Shown here piece by piece: positions 44,640 through 53,472 of a DNA stretch of 64,000 nucleotides (position 1 is the first letter of the stretch; every line of letters starts with the position of its first letter). The notes beneath the pieces are model-generated. The model was not told the DNA's origin. It searched no databases and worked only from the letters and a program-made list of their open reading frames with translations. The translations under genes and the position numbers were made by a program. The DNA is from Thalassospira sp. MCCC 1A03138 (GTDB taxonomy: Bacteria > Pseudomonadota > Alphaproteobacteria > Rhodospirillales > Thalassospiraceae), in the NCBI RefSeq assembly GCF_002115785.1, contig NZ_JFJY01000002.1:372001-436000 (forward strand), written 5' to 3'.

Positions 44640-45983
44640 TTGAAATGGGCAAGCATGGGTCAAATCATCTTGCCGGTTCTGATCCGGATTTTGCAGATAG
44701 CGGGTTTTGCCTTGAAAAGACGTCTGGTTTTGTCGCGACTTCTTTCATTCATTGCGGTTTTTATCGGAGCGACAGGTGCTCTTGTCTGGCTGTTTTGGAC
44801 CGATATTGCCGGTTTTGTCGGATGGGGAGAGGTACCGGAAAAGCCAGCAGATGCACTGACACTGAGTGCCACGGACTTCAATCATCTTGACGGTTGGCAG
44901 TCTGACGACATGCGCGGCAGCCTGAAAGCATTTCAGCGGTCCTGTGCTGCAATGATCAAACGTTCTGATGACCGCGATATTGGCCCGGACCGGCGGATGG
45001 GAACGGTTGGTGACTGGCGCGGATTGTGTGAAACCGCGCTGGCACTTGAGCCCGATGCGATACGCAAGGAAGACGCACGCACCTTTTTCCAAAGCGGATT
45101 CAAACCGTGGCTGGTGGGCAATAACGACGATCCCGAAGGATTGTTTACCGGTTATTTCGAGCCGGAACTGCGCGGTAATCTGACCCGCGAAGGACCTTTC
45201 CAGACGGCGATTTATCTGAAACCTGACGATATGGTGTCAATTGATCTTGGCGCGTTTCGTGAGGACCTTAATGGCACAACACTGGTTGGTCGGATTGAGG
45301 GTAAAAATGTAAAGCCCTATTATGACCGTGCGGCGATTGAAAATGGTGCACTTGCGGGGCGGGATCTTGAACTTGTCTGGGTTGATGACGCGATTGATGC
45401 CTTTTTCCTGCAAATTCAGGGATCGGGCCGTGTTGTTTTGCCAGATGGCAGTGTGTTGCGCATCGGATATGCGGCGACCAACGGACATCCCTATTTCGCA
45501 ATTGGTCGGGAACTGATCGAACGGGGAGAATTGACGCGTGAAACCGTATCTTTGCAAACCATCCGGCAATGGTTATCCGATCATCCCGATCAGGCAGCTG
45601 ATGTGATGAATACCAACGCATCCTTTGTGTTTTTCAATCCGCTGAAAACCGATCCGGATGATCCCGATGCCGGGCCGTTGGGATCGCAGGGAGTGTCGTT
45701 GGAACCGGGGCGGTCATTGGCGGTTGACCGGCGTTTCCATGCCATGGGGGTTCCGATCTGGCTTGAAACCGATGATGCGATGAATGCCGATGCCAGATTT
45801 CATCGTCTGATGGTTGCGCAAGATACGGGCGGCGCCATTCGTGGCCCGGTACGCGGGGATATCTTCTTTGGTCCAGGCGAGGATGCCGCTCTGCATGCCG
45901 GTCATATGAACCGCATGGGACGTAAATTTGTTTTGCTGCCGGCATCTGTTGATCAGGCCAAACTGGCGGAGGCCAAACCCTGA
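44640..45983 (+). CDS. mltA: Membrane-bound lytic transglycosylase A
   Basis: A 447-residue protein from ATG 44640 (44655 is an alternative start). An N-terminal membrane segment ('LLSFIAVFIGATGALVWLFW') anchors it; there is no lipobox. The MltA barrel follows ('LFTGYFEPELRGNLTREGPFQTAIYLKP', 'VWVDDAIDAFFLQIQGSGRVVLPDGSVLRIGYAATNGHPY') and then the 3D domain with catalytic Asp residues ('LMVAQDTGGAIRGPVRGDIFFGPGEDA'). It cleaves peptidoglycan to 1,6-anhydro products. TGATG overlap couples it to the Dabb gene. Confidence 0.93.
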   Translation: MKWASMGQIILPVLIRILQIAGFALKRRLVLSRLLSFIAVFIGATGALVWLFWTDIAGFVGWGEVPEKPADALTLSATDFNHLDGWQSDDMRGSLKAFQRSCAAMIKRSDDRDIGPDRRMGTVGDWRGLCETALALEPDAIRKEDARTFFQSGFKPWLVGNNDDPEGLFTGYFEPELRGNLTREGPFQTAIYLKPDDMVSIDLGAFREDLNGTTLVGRIEGKNVKPYYDRAAIENGALAGRDLELVWVDDAIDAFFLQIQGSGRVVLPDGSVLRIGYAATNGHPYFAIGRELIERGELTRETVSLQTIRQWLSDHPDQAADVMNTNASFVFFNPLKTDPDDPDAGPLGSQGVSLEPGRSLAVDRRFHAMGVPIWLETDDAMNADARFHRLMVAQDTGGAIRGPVRGDIFFGPGEDAALHAGHMNRMGRKFVLLPASVDQAKLAEAKP

Positions 45984-46349
45984 TGTTGCGTCACATCGTG
46001 CTGTTACAGATCGGAGACGGTGTTTTGGCAGCACAGATCACGGACCTTCTTGAAGAATTATCGCAAGTTGCCCTTGAAACGCCGGGAATTCTGGCCTTTG
46101 CCGCGGGTCCAAAAAACACCGGGAAGCGGGCTTAGTCAGGGTTTCACCCATGCATTAGCCATTGATTTCGTCGATGGGGCGGCCCGTGATGCGTATCTTT
46201 CCGGTCTGGACAAGGACGGGGTCGGTCGCCGTATTTCAGAAATGACGGTCGGTGGACTGGGCGGAGTCCTGGCAATCAATCTTGATATTTCGGATATGAA
46301 AACGTCCGACGACTTACCTCCGAAGAAACTTCAGGCGAAATGGATATAA
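45983..46349 (+). pseudogene. Dabb-domain (stress-response alpha-beta barrel) gene with frameshift
   Basis: From ATG 45983 the frame reads 'MLRHIVLLQIGDGVLAAQITDLLEELSQV' and 'ALETPGILAFAAGPKNT', a clear Dabb-domain start, then stops at TAG 46132. The continuation 'GSGLSQGFTHALAIDFVDGAARDAYLSG' is in another frame. A six-A run at 46111-46116 is at the break: five As would restore one frame through both halves. So the gene carries a one-base insertion, or the base is a sequencing error. Its ATG overlaps the mltA stop (TGATG). Confidence 0.85.
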
Positions 46350-46440
46350 TTATCAATCAGAAATAAATGATTGATTTTATTTTTATAAAAAATGTTTCTT
46401 CTTGGCAGTGACAAAGGTGGATATTTTTCACCAAAAAAGA

Positions 46441-46467
46441 AAACGGGCAGGATGAACCTGCCCGTTT
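46441..46467 (-). terminator. Terminator after rlmN
   Basis: AAACGGGCAGG (46441-46451) / CCTGCCCGTTT (46457-46467), 11-bp perfect stem, A-rich left flank; 35 bp beyond the rlmN stop and convergent with the Dabb gene. Confidence 0.88.
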
Positions 46468-46502
46468 GCAATTCCAGATGTTTACCGTGTTCTGCGCGGT
46501 AG

Positions 46503-47747
46503 TTACTGCGCGGCAACCACATTGGTACTTTCGTCGCTCGAAGCATTGCCACAGCCGCCGACACGCGATTTACGCTGGCGCTGGCTTTCGGATTTCAACT
46601 GGCCGCAAGCTGCCAAGATATCGCGGCCGCGCGGCCAGCGGATTGGTGCTTCGTAGCCGAGTTCAAGCAACGTATGTGCGAATTTCTTGATGTCGTTGGT
46701 CGGCGTGCATTCATAGTCCGAACCCGGCCATTTATTGAACGGGATCAGGTTGAATTTGCAATGGACACCCTTGACCAGCTTTGCCAGCGCGCGTGCATGT
46801 TCAGGTTTGTCGTTAACGCCTTTTAGCATCACATATTCCATGGTGATCGGGCGAGAATTGGACATACCGGGATAATGGCGGCAGGCATCCATCAGTTCCT
46901 TGAGCGGGTATTTCTTGTTGATCGGCATGATTTCATTACGCAGATCGTCATCAGGCGCATGCAGTGAAATGGCCAGACCAACACCGAGTTCCTCGCCACA
47001 ACGCACGATTTCCGGTACAACGCCAGAAGTCGAGAGGGTAACGCGACGGCGCGAAATTGAAATTCCTTCGCCATCCATGGCGATTTTCAGCGCTTCGCGG
47101 ACATTTTCATAGTTAAACAGCGGCTCGCCCATGCCCATCATGACAATGTTTGAAAGACGGCGGATACCGTTTGCAGGTGTTGGCCATTCGCCATAACTGT
47201 CACGGGCAACCATGAACTGGCTGATGATTTCGCCAGGGGTAAGGTTGCGAACCAGAAGCTGGGTACCGGTATGGCAGAATTTGCAGGTCAGTGTGCAGCC
47301 GACCTGCGATGAAATGCAGACAGCACCACGATCTTCGTTGCGATCTGGGATGTAGACGGTTTCGGCTTCGTTACCGTCATGGAACTTCATCAGCCATTTA
47401 TGGGTATCGTCCGAGCTTTTCTGATCGGCTGTTAGAACCGGGCGACCAATATAGAAGTCCTGCGACAGTCGATCGCGAAGCTTTTTGGAAATGTTGGTCA
47501 TATCTTCGATGTCTTTGACACCGCGGTTATAAATCCAGTTCCACATCTGTTTGACGCGAAACTTGCTTTCACCCATTTCGCGAAGCAGTTCGGTCAGCTG
47601 ATCGCGCGACAGGCCGACGAGATCACGACGTCCGTCAGCAGCCTGCCCATTGGCGGCGCGTGTTACGAAGTCAGTCAGCGTCGGGCCAGACGGTGTTTCA
47701 CCGTTTGCAGCGTTTTGGGTCGCGTTTTCGGACAGGACGTCGGTCAT
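46503..47747 (-). CDS. rlmN: Dual-specificity 23S rRNA/tRNA adenine-C2 methyltransferase RlmN
   Basis: A 414-residue radical-SAM methyltransferase. The cluster motif '[16 protein letters not shown]' (CxxxCxxC), '[17 protein letters not shown]', '[13 protein letters not shown]' and '[24 protein letters not shown]' identify it. An N-terminal extension of about 40 residues and a C-terminal tail after the accessory Cys ('[10 protein letters not shown]') are longer than usual; a second Cys appears in '[17 protein letters not shown]'. It modifies A2503 of 23S rRNA and A37 of some tRNAs. Confidence 0.95.
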   Translation of the reverse strand: MTDVLSENATQNAANGETPSGPTLTDFVTRAANGQAADGRRDLVGLSRDQLTELLREMGESKFRVKQMWNWIYNRGVKDIEDMTNISKKLRDRLSQDFYIGRPVLTADQKSSDDTHKWLMKFHDGNEAETVYIPDRNEDRGAVCISSQVGCTLTCKFCHTGTQLLVRNLTPGEIISQFMVARDSYGEWPTPANGIRRLSNIVMMGMGEPLFNYENVREALKIAMDGEGISISRRRVTLSTSGVVPEIVRCGEELGVGLAISLHAPDDDLRNEIMPINKKYPLKELMDACRHYPGMSNSRPITMEYVMLKGVNDKPEHARALAKLVKGVHCKFNLIPFNKWPGSDYECTPTNDIKKFAHTLLELGYEAPIRWPRGRDILAACGQLKSESQRQRKSRVGGCGNASSDESTNVVAAQ

Positions 47748-47906
47748 CCCGGGTTCTCTCTTTGGTGTTTGGCGTTTATCGGCGTATGTTCTTCGTCACC
47801 GGGTGCATCGTACCGTGTCTGGTTTTGTGCATCCGATGCGCGCCGATTTGCAACGGGTGGGACTATAACAGGTTTTCCCACAAAATGCTTTTGGCGCATA
47901 AACCAT

Positions 47907-47927
47907 GGCCCCGCATATAGCGGGGCC
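47907..47927. terminator. GC-rich hairpin downstream of ialB
   Basis: GGCCCCGC (47907-47914) / GCGGGGCC (47920-47927) with loop ATATA, about 110 bp beyond the ialB stop. Little T-tract on either side, so it may be a Rho-type end or an RNA-stabilising hairpin. Confidence 0.45.
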
Positions 47928-48034
47928 GGGGCAATTTACAAACGATAAAATTCACATTGCAGCTATTTGCTGGACGCGATGCGGCTTTACAAGCACCTTA
48001 AACCGCAGCAGGGAATTATCGGTTTGCTATTGGG

Positions 48035-48583
48035 TTAGCTAACAGGTTTGGCGTCGCAAGCCTTTGAAATTGCATTATAGGCAGCGGTAAAACCGGAAAG
48101 AGAGTACGTATCGGTGGTTTTCGTGCCGCGTGACGAGTTCCCGACAACAACCATCGTGCTGCCCGACTTCATGGCACTAACCAGTTTTCGGTCTTCCTCA
48201 CCGTTCACGGCCCAGGCTGAATCTTCGTAGGTAAACAACTTGAAGCTTTTGGAATCGATTCGAAGATCAACATCGCTATCCTTTTCATAGGTATAGCCGG
48301 TGATGAAGCTGACCTCGTTGAACAGTTTAAGCGCCGGACGGTGCGTGACCATGACATAGATTTTGCCGCGTTGGGTATAGTCGCCCTTGGCAGATGTCGG
48401 CTGACTTCCGATATAGCAAACTTTTTTGCCTTTTTCGGAATAGCTATAGGCTTCCCATTTTCCATATACATCAATCAGTTGCGGCGCATTTTGCGCTATC
48501 GCAGCCTGAGAGATCAAAGCGACAAGGGCGGCAGCTGCACCTGCCAGCGAATTTCTGACAAGACGATGGGCGTGTTTTTTCAT
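48035..48583 (-). CDS. Invasion-associated locus B (IalB) family protein
   Basis: A 182-residue secreted protein. A signal peptide (about residues 1-30, 'LAGAAAALVALISQAAIAQ') leads to the IalB fold: 'DVYGKWEAYSYSEKGKKVCYIGSQPTSAKGDYTQRGKIYVMVTHRPA', 'VSFITGYTYEKDSDVDLRIDSKSFKLFTYEDSAWA', and 'GTKTTDTYSLSGFTAAYNAISKAC', with two Cys likely forming a disulphide. Despite the name the family is widespread in free-living alphaproteobacteria and commonly adjoins rlmN, as here. Function unknown; probably an envelope protein. Confidence 0.88.
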   Translation of the reverse strand: MKKHAHRLVRNSLAGAAAALVALISQAAIAQNAPQLIDVYGKWEAYSYSEKGKKVCYIGSQPTSAKGDYTQRGKIYVMVTHRPALKLFNEVSFITGYTYEKDSDVDLRIDSKSFKLFTYEDSAWAVNGEEDRKLVSAMKSGSTMVVVGNSSRGTKTTDTYSLSGFTAAYNAISKACDAKPVS

Positions 48584-48778
48584 GGGCTCGCGTATCGTGT
48601 CTGAAGTTTCGGGACGAAGACCTTAAATCCATCCGATGTGGTGGATTTATGAGAAATTTTCCCAAGCGTGACGGGAAAAGGTAAATATTCGACCAAGGAA
48701 ATACCGGTATATCGCGAAATTTGAAAAAATCGGCTGCGATATGGGAAAATGGTGCAAATACCTGTTCCTTTTGGGCTT

Positions 48779-49390
48779 TTAGCCCTTGTTGTTTAGGGTA
48801 GCCTGGGATTTTACGACCTGATCGAGGCAATCTTGGACCGAGATTTTATCGGCACTTTTGCGTTTGCGGGCAAGCATATGGGTCATTTTACGTTTTTGCC
48901 CTTCGGCAGCTGGGAAAAAGAACGCATCAAAGGAGCAGTCATCGGAACGGTATTGCCAAACCCGAGCGGGGCCTTCGCCGCGGGTCATTTCCGGTTCGCC
49001 GATTTTTTGTTTTACCGCGTCCTCTGAAAGACCCATCAGGGTTTCAGCCTTGATTGATTTAAAGGGAATAGGCGGAATGGCAACCGTGATACGCGGCGAC
49101 TTCGATTTGGCCGTGCCAGTCGAGCTTGCCGCGGGTTCTGTTGCCGTTGTGCTACCAGTGGCAGACGCTTCGGGTTTTTTCGGGATGTTCTGCGTCACGC
49201 GCGGCGAACTGGCCGATGTAGCCTTGCCATAGTTCTGATTGGTGCTGCCCGGCGGGATGGCATTACCACCACATGCCACAAGCGAGGTCGCGATCAGTAT
49301 CATCGCGCAAAGAAGCCCGGCGGGGTGTGTTACACCGCGCCGGATCTGTTTCGGGGTCGTATGGATTGGTGAGCGGTTTGTGCCGGTCAC
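48779..49390 (-). CDS. Lipoprotein with SmpA-like domain
   Basis: A 203-residue protein with a lipoprotein signal ending in 'SLVAC' (about residue 40) after a basic N-terminus. A Ser/Thr/Ala-rich linker (about 55-105) precedes a compact domain, 'AETLMGLSEDAVKQKIGEPEMTRGEGPARVWQYRSDDCSFDAFFFPAAEG', that looks like the SmpA/OmlA (BamE) fold, with a second Cys in 'VQDCLDQVV'. It is probably periplasmic and membrane-tethered. It lies 3 bp downstream of the bactofilin gene, suggesting an operon and a shared role in cell-envelope organisation. Confidence 0.8.
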   Translation of the reverse strand: MTGTNRSPIHTTPKQIRRGVTHPAGLLCAMILIATSLVACGGNAIPPGSTNQNYGKATSASSPRVTQNIPKKPEASATGSTTATEPAASSTGTAKSKSPRITVAIPPIPFKSIKAETLMGLSEDAVKQKIGEPEMTRGEGPARVWQYRSDDCSFDAFFFPAAEGQKRKMTHMLARKRKSADKISVQDCLDQVVKSQATLNNKG

Positions 49391-49393
49391 GGG

Positions 49394-50119
49394 TCAGATG
49401 TCGTCGCTTTTACGCGGAATGGTGATCGCAGCCGAATGACCGGTACGGCTGGTGCCGTCGTCGCTGCCTTCAACATATTCCAGCGAGCCTTTGATACGGG
49501 CACCGTTTTCGATCTGAAGCGCACCATAGGTGATTTTGCCGTTGATGTCGGCCGTGCCGATCACGATGACGCGGCGGGCTGTCAGATCGCCTTCGAAGGT
49601 ACCGCTGATTTCGGCTTCGTCGACCTGGGCGGTGCCAACAAAGGTTCCACCGTGGGAAACTTCAAGACGGGTGCATTCCTTTATCTGGGCTTCAACATGG
49701 CCTTCTACGACGAGAACGTCGCAGGAACCGATTTCGCCAGCCAGACGGATGTCGCGGCCAACCGTCAGCTTCTTGCCTTCGGTATTGCTTGGTGTTGCGC
49801 TCGGACGGCCAGCACTGCCGCGGGTCGGAATTTCAAGCGGGCGCTTCGGGATTTCCGGGCGGAAGCTGGTGGAATGCGGTTTGCTGGACATTTGCGGTTC
49901 TTCCTTTGTGCGCGGCTGGGTAAATAGCTGCGGCTCACTACGTTTTTCTGTTTTTGTGGCGGTATCGTTGCTGGCACTCGCACTTTCGTCCGAAGTCGAC
50001 GTGTTCGGCGAGGAAGCTGTGCTGTCGGAAAGACCGCCTGAATTCAATCTGGAAGAAGATGTATCTGACGAAGCCGGGCTGCTGTCGACTGTTTTGTTGG
50101 CTTTTTTCTTTCCGAACAT
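49394..50119 (-). CDS. Bactofilin (polymer-forming cytoskeletal protein)
   Basis: A 241-residue bactofilin. The first 110 residues are a disordered Ser/Thr/Asn-rich linker after 'MFGKKKANK'; the central right-handed beta-helix runs from 'LTVGRDIRLAGEIGSCDVLVVEGHVEAQIKECTRLEVSHGGTFVGTAQVDEAEISGTFEGDLTARRVIVIGTADINGKITYGALQIENGARIKGSLEYV'; a short tail ends 'RKSDDI'. ATG 50119 (MFGKKK) is favoured over 50131. Bactofilins polymerise without nucleotide and place envelope enzymes or stalks. It shares an operon with the SmpA-like lipoprotein. Confidence 0.9.
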   Translation of the reverse strand: MFGKKKANKTVDSSPASSDTSSSRLNSGGLSDSTASSPNTSTSDESASASNDTATKTEKRSEPQLFTQPRTKEEPQMSSKPHSTSFRPEIPKRPLEIPTRGSAGRPSATPSNTEGKKLTVGRDIRLAGEIGSCDVLVVEGHVEAQIKECTRLEVSHGGTFVGTAQVDEAEISGTFEGDLTARRVIVIGTADINGKITYGALQIENGARIKGSLEYVEGSDDGTSRTGHSAAITIPRKSDDI

Positions 50120-50194
50120 GGGGATGACCAAATCCTTGTCTTGCAGTTTTGTTTCAGGTTTCCGCCGTTTTATCCGATGCCCACCGGAATGGCG

Positions 50195-50875
50195 TCAGGC
50201 TGTGGTCCGGTTTTCGAACGCGCCCAGACGGACGGAGTAATGTACCATAAAGGCAGTCGCAATGATCGGAGCCACAAGGTTGACCAGTGGCACGGTCATC
50301 AGGAATGTCAGGCCGATCCCAGCAAACCACAGTTTCATCTGGCGGCTCTTGCGAATGGCGTTCACCGTGTGCACATCATAACGACGTGCGGCCACCAGTT
50401 CAAAATATTCGCGCGAAAGCAGATACCCATTCATTGCATAGAACGCTATGATGTAGACCGGCCCGGCCAAAAGAAGCGGCAGTATCAGGATGTTAAGCGC
50501 CAAAGCGGTCAATGCGAATTTAAGACCGCTGATCAGGGCTTCGGTGATCGGTTGCGGGCGGGTGTCGGGCAGGGCTGGATAATATTTATCTTCGACCGCA
50601 TCGGCGATCTGATCAAGCAGCAGGCTTGAAATCAGCACGGTCGCTGCCGGGAACATCAACAGCACCAAAAATGCCAGACCAACGCCAAGCAGCCAGTCTG
50701 CCGCAGTTTCCATCCAGCCGCCATCTGCAAAAAAGGTTACCGAATTCAGGCCAAAGCCAATCAGCATCCATAGCCCGACAATTGTTGCCAACGCGCCGGC
50801 AACGCCGATCCACACAACCTTGCGAAAACGCGGGTCAGAGAACTGGGAAACGGATTTGAGAAAGTCATTGATCAT
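50195..50875 (-). CDS. EI24 domain (CysZ-like) membrane protein
   Basis: A 226-residue protein with four to six hydrophobic segments ('VWIGVAGALATIVGLWMLIGFGL', 'LLGVGLAFLVLLMFPAATVLISSLLLDQIADAVED', 'ALALNILILPLLLAGPVYIIAFYAMNGYLLSREYFELVAAR', 'LWFAGIGLTFLMTVPLVNLVAPIIATAFMVHY'). 'NGYLLSREYFELVA' and 'VPLVNLVAPIIATAFMVH' are EI24/CysZ family signatures. CysZ of E. coli takes up sulphate; alphaproteobacterial members are often not linked to sulphur genes, so the substrate is open. Confidence 0.85.
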   Translation of the reverse strand: MINDFLKSVSQFSDPRFRKVVWIGVAGALATIVGLWMLIGFGLNSVTFFADGGWMETAADWLLGVGLAFLVLLMFPAATVLISSLLLDQIADAVEDKYYPALPDTRPQPITEALISGLKFALTALALNILILPLLLAGPVYIIAFYAMNGYLLSREYFELVAARRYDVHTVNAIRKSRQMKLWFAGIGLTFLMTVPLVNLVAPIIATAFMVHYSVRLGAFENRTTA

Positions 50876-51359
50876 TGGCGGATTTTATCCTGCTGGCACT
50901 GTCGTAAATACGTTCCAAGGGAATCATGCCAAACATTACTAGGCAATCAAAATTAACAGGCCGTGAAATCGGTAATGGATTTGACAGATTTTTTGCCCAA
51001 AGCGCCGGATATCGTATGTGTTGGGCAGAAAAAAGGCGTCCGGTCAGGGGGGGAGAACCGGACGCCAGCGCTCCGATGATCTGGAGCGTGAGGAAAGGTA
51101 GGGGAGACCTGTTCCTCACACTTGGCTCCCACATCAAAATTCGGGAACCTTGTGACAGATTTTCATATAGGAACTATAACCCCCGTCTGCCATAGATCAG
51201 GGCCGCTTATTGGCGATAAATTTCGTGGATTCCGGTGAAAAATGTCATACCGATTGATCGTTGCGAAACAACAATGTTTGCAAGAGCTTGAATCGGAATG
51301 CTTAACCGCTTTGTCAGGCGGATTTGACATTTTCGTGAAGTTGACCGGGAATTTTGAAA
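50876..51359. other. 484-bp spacer between EI24 and lolA genes
   Basis: No protein gene is credible (an open frame at 50865-51137 is a shadow over the RNA hairpins). The central part 51028-51120 folds into three consecutive hairpins read as a candidate small RNA. The rest is AT-rich and featureless to me. Confidence 0.6.
51028..51180 (-). ncRNA. Candidate sRNA with C-rich anti-Shine-Dalgarno loops
   Basis: Read leftwards, three hairpins are stacked in under 90 nt: GTGAGGAA...TTCCTCAC (51088-51119) with an inner AGGT/ACCT stem and loop CUCCCCU; CGCTCC/GGAGCG (51069-51074, 51083-51088); and GGCGTCCGGT/ACCGGACGCC (51035-51044, 51057-51066) with loop UCUCCCCCCCUG, followed by U6 (51029-51034), a textbook intrinsic terminator. 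Two loops expose C-rich anti-Shine-Dalgarno sequence, the hallmark of alphaproteobacterial trans-acting sRNA families such as alpha-r14 and the CCUCCUCCC-motif RNAs. The 5' end is not fixed; no clear promoter was seen. Confidence 0.6.
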
Positions 51360-52055
51360 TCAGCCGCGCTGATTTGGCCAGATACGGTCAAATTTGAATA
51401 ATGCCGGGTCCAGCTTCATGCCTTCTTCGGTATTGAACAGGGTCACGGTCGTCTCTACCCCGGCGGGGTCGGTGACAATCCATTGACGCAACTGCATCGG
51501 ATTTTCCTGAAACACCAGTGTGACACTGCCAGCACCCGGATCGGATTTGCGCACCATTTCAACCCGCATGGTTTCGGCGGTACGTTTGAAATCAACAACC
51601 TTGACCTCTCGCGTCAGAGATACGTCCTTTGCCAGAATGATACCGGCCGGGGTTTCGTCGACATTGAAATAGGTCGGGGCGTTGATTTCCTTATCATAAT
51701 AAATGAAATCAGACCCGGTGGAGACCAGCAGGATTTGAGCAGGCGGGTTGTATTCAAACCGCATCTTGCCGGGCCGTTCCATATAAAGCTTGCCCTCTGC
51801 GGCGCCACCATCCGACGAAATCTGGACGAAATCACCTTTCAGTGTGGTGATGTCCTCAAGATAGTTTTCGATTTTCTCGATGGTTGCCTGATCTATCGCG
51901 CCTGACTGCGCCAAAGCACTTGCGGGCGTAAGGCTGATTGAAACCGGTGCGGCAATCGCAAAGGCTGTGGCAAAGACGGATGCCGCCGTCATGTAGCGGA
52001 AGCGCGCGCCCACCTGTTTGATGCGGAATTTGCCGAATTTGCTGAAGAATGCCAT
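51360..52055 (-). CDS. lolA: LolA-type outer-membrane lipoprotein carrier
   Basis: A 231-residue periplasmic protein. A long signal region (about residues 1-50, 'AASVFATAFAIAAPVSISLTPASALAQ') precedes the LolA fold: 'TIEKIENYLEDITTLKGDFVQISSDGGAAEGKLYMERPGKMRFEYNPPAQILLVSTGSDFIYYDKEINAPTYF', 'ETMRVEMVRK' and 'VTLVFQENPMQLRQWIVTDPAGVETTVTLFNTEEGMKLDPALFKF'. It ferries lipoproteins such as LptE and the DUF3576 protein to the outer membrane. It is divergent from gshB. Confidence 0.88.
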   Translation of the reverse strand: MAFFSKFGKFRIKQVGARFRYMTAASVFATAFAIAAPVSISLTPASALAQSGAIDQATIEKIENYLEDITTLKGDFVQISSDGGAAEGKLYMERPGKMRFEYNPPAQILLVSTGSDFIYYDKEINAPTYFNVDETPAGIILAKDVSLTREVKVVDFKRTAETMRVEMVRKSDPGAGSVTLVFQENPMQLRQWIVTDPAGVETTVTLFNTEEGMKLDPALFKFDRIWPNQRG

Positions 52056-52288
52056 GTGACAGCCTGTCTACTCGTTTTAAGAAATTCTGTGATCGCGATT
52101 GCGAAACCGGAATGGCGAATGATAAAAATTCAGCCAAATTGTAACCAACCACAATATGTACAACATATCGCATCATTTGGCCGGGAAGGCCAGCCGGGTC
52201 AAGTCACGCCCGCAAATGATCACAATTGGCCGGGTTTGGCCGCATTTGCAGCAGTGGTCGGCTTTCCGGCAACAGGAGAAAGCGTTTT

Positions 52289-53233
52289 ATGAGTCGTATC
52301 GTCGCCATTCAGATGGATCCGATCGCATCGATCGATATCAAGGGGGATTCAACCTTTGTGATGGGGCTTGAAGCCCAGTCACGCGGTTATGATCTTTTGC
52401 ACTATCATCCCGATGACATGTTTTATGACCGCGGTCGGATCAAGGCGGAAGTCCGCCCGATGACGCTTCGTTACGAGAAGGGCAATCACTATGATCTGGG
52501 TGAGGCAAAGATCATAGATCTCGCCAAAGAAACCGATGTGATCCTGATGCGTCAGGACCCGCCGTTTGATATGAATTACATCACGGCAACCCATCTGCTT
52601 GAAGCCGTTCATCCGGAAAGCTTCGTGGTCAACCACCCTGGTCATGTCCGCAATGCGCCGGAAAAGATTTTCGTTACAGAGTTTCCCGATCTGATGCCGC
52701 CGACCCTGATTACCCGGTCGGCCGCGCGTATTCGGGATTTCCGCGAGGAATTCAAGGACATCATTGTCAAGCCGCTGTTTGGCAATGGCGGGGCTGGTGT
52801 TTTCCATCTGAAACCGGGTGACGAAAACCTGAATTCGTTGTTGGAACTATTCGCCGCGCAGTCGCGCGAGCCTTTGATGGTACAGGCTTACTTGCCCGAT
52901 GTGCGCAAAGGCGACAAACGCATCATTCTGGTCGATGGCAAACCTGTCGGTGCGATCAACCGTGTCCCGGCCGAGGGTGAGGCACGGTCGAACATGCATG
53001 TTGGCGGGGTAGCGGAAAAATCCATGCTGACCCCGCGTGAACTTGAGATTTGCGAACGCATTGGGCCGGAACTGAAAAAGCGCGATCTGATCTTTGTCGG
53101 GATTGACGTGATTGGCGATTATATGACGGAAATCAACGTCACATCGCCGACAGGGCTTCAGGAGGTAAACCGTTTTGACGGATCGAAACTGGAATCCCTG
53201 ATCTGGGATGCGATTGAAACCCGCCTGTCCTGA
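52289..53233 (+). CDS. gshB: Glutathione synthetase
   Basis: A 314-residue prokaryotic glutathione synthetase. ATG 52289 ([33 protein letters not shown]) has AGGAGA upstream. The ATP-grasp part has '[19 protein letters not shown]', '[34 protein letters not shown]' and '[30 protein letters not shown]'. It joins gamma-glutamylcysteine and glycine. gshA is not in the window. The frame open from 52226 is extra. Confidence 0.95.
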   Translation: MSRIVAIQMDPIASIDIKGDSTFVMGLEAQSRGYDLLHYHPDDMFYDRGRIKAEVRPMTLRYEKGNHYDLGEAKIIDLAKETDVILMRQDPPFDMNYITATHLLEAVHPESFVVNHPGHVRNAPEKIFVTEFPDLMPPTLITRSAARIRDFREEFKDIIVKPLFGNGGAGVFHLKPGDENLNSLLELFAAQSREPLMVQAYLPDVRKGDKRIILVDGKPVGAINRVPAEGEARSNMHVGGVAEKSMLTPRELEICERIGPELKKRDLIFVGIDVIGDYMTEINVTSPTGLQEVNRFDGSKLESLIWDAIETRLS

Positions 53234-53259
53234 TCGGATTTGACGACGGGACGATTTTC

Positions 53260-53292
53260 GGGGCAAGCGGTTTAACCATTTGCCCCTTTTTC
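53260..53292 (+). terminator. Terminator after gshB
   Basis: GGGGCAA (53260-53266) / TTGCCCC (53280-53286) followed by TTTTTCT, 27 bp beyond the gshB stop. Confidence 0.75.
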
Positions 53293-53472
53293 TGGCCCCC
53301 TGTCTGGTCGGAACGAATGGCCGCGAAATGGCCGGATTTCATCGGCAATTCTGCACCAATTTGCTGCCCATATCCGTTGATGTGACTGAATTCATGCCCG
53401 CAGGCTGGAACCAAATGCCTGTTTCTGCGTATGGTTTTGGGATCAATCATCAACAAGGCGGAATCCGATTGC

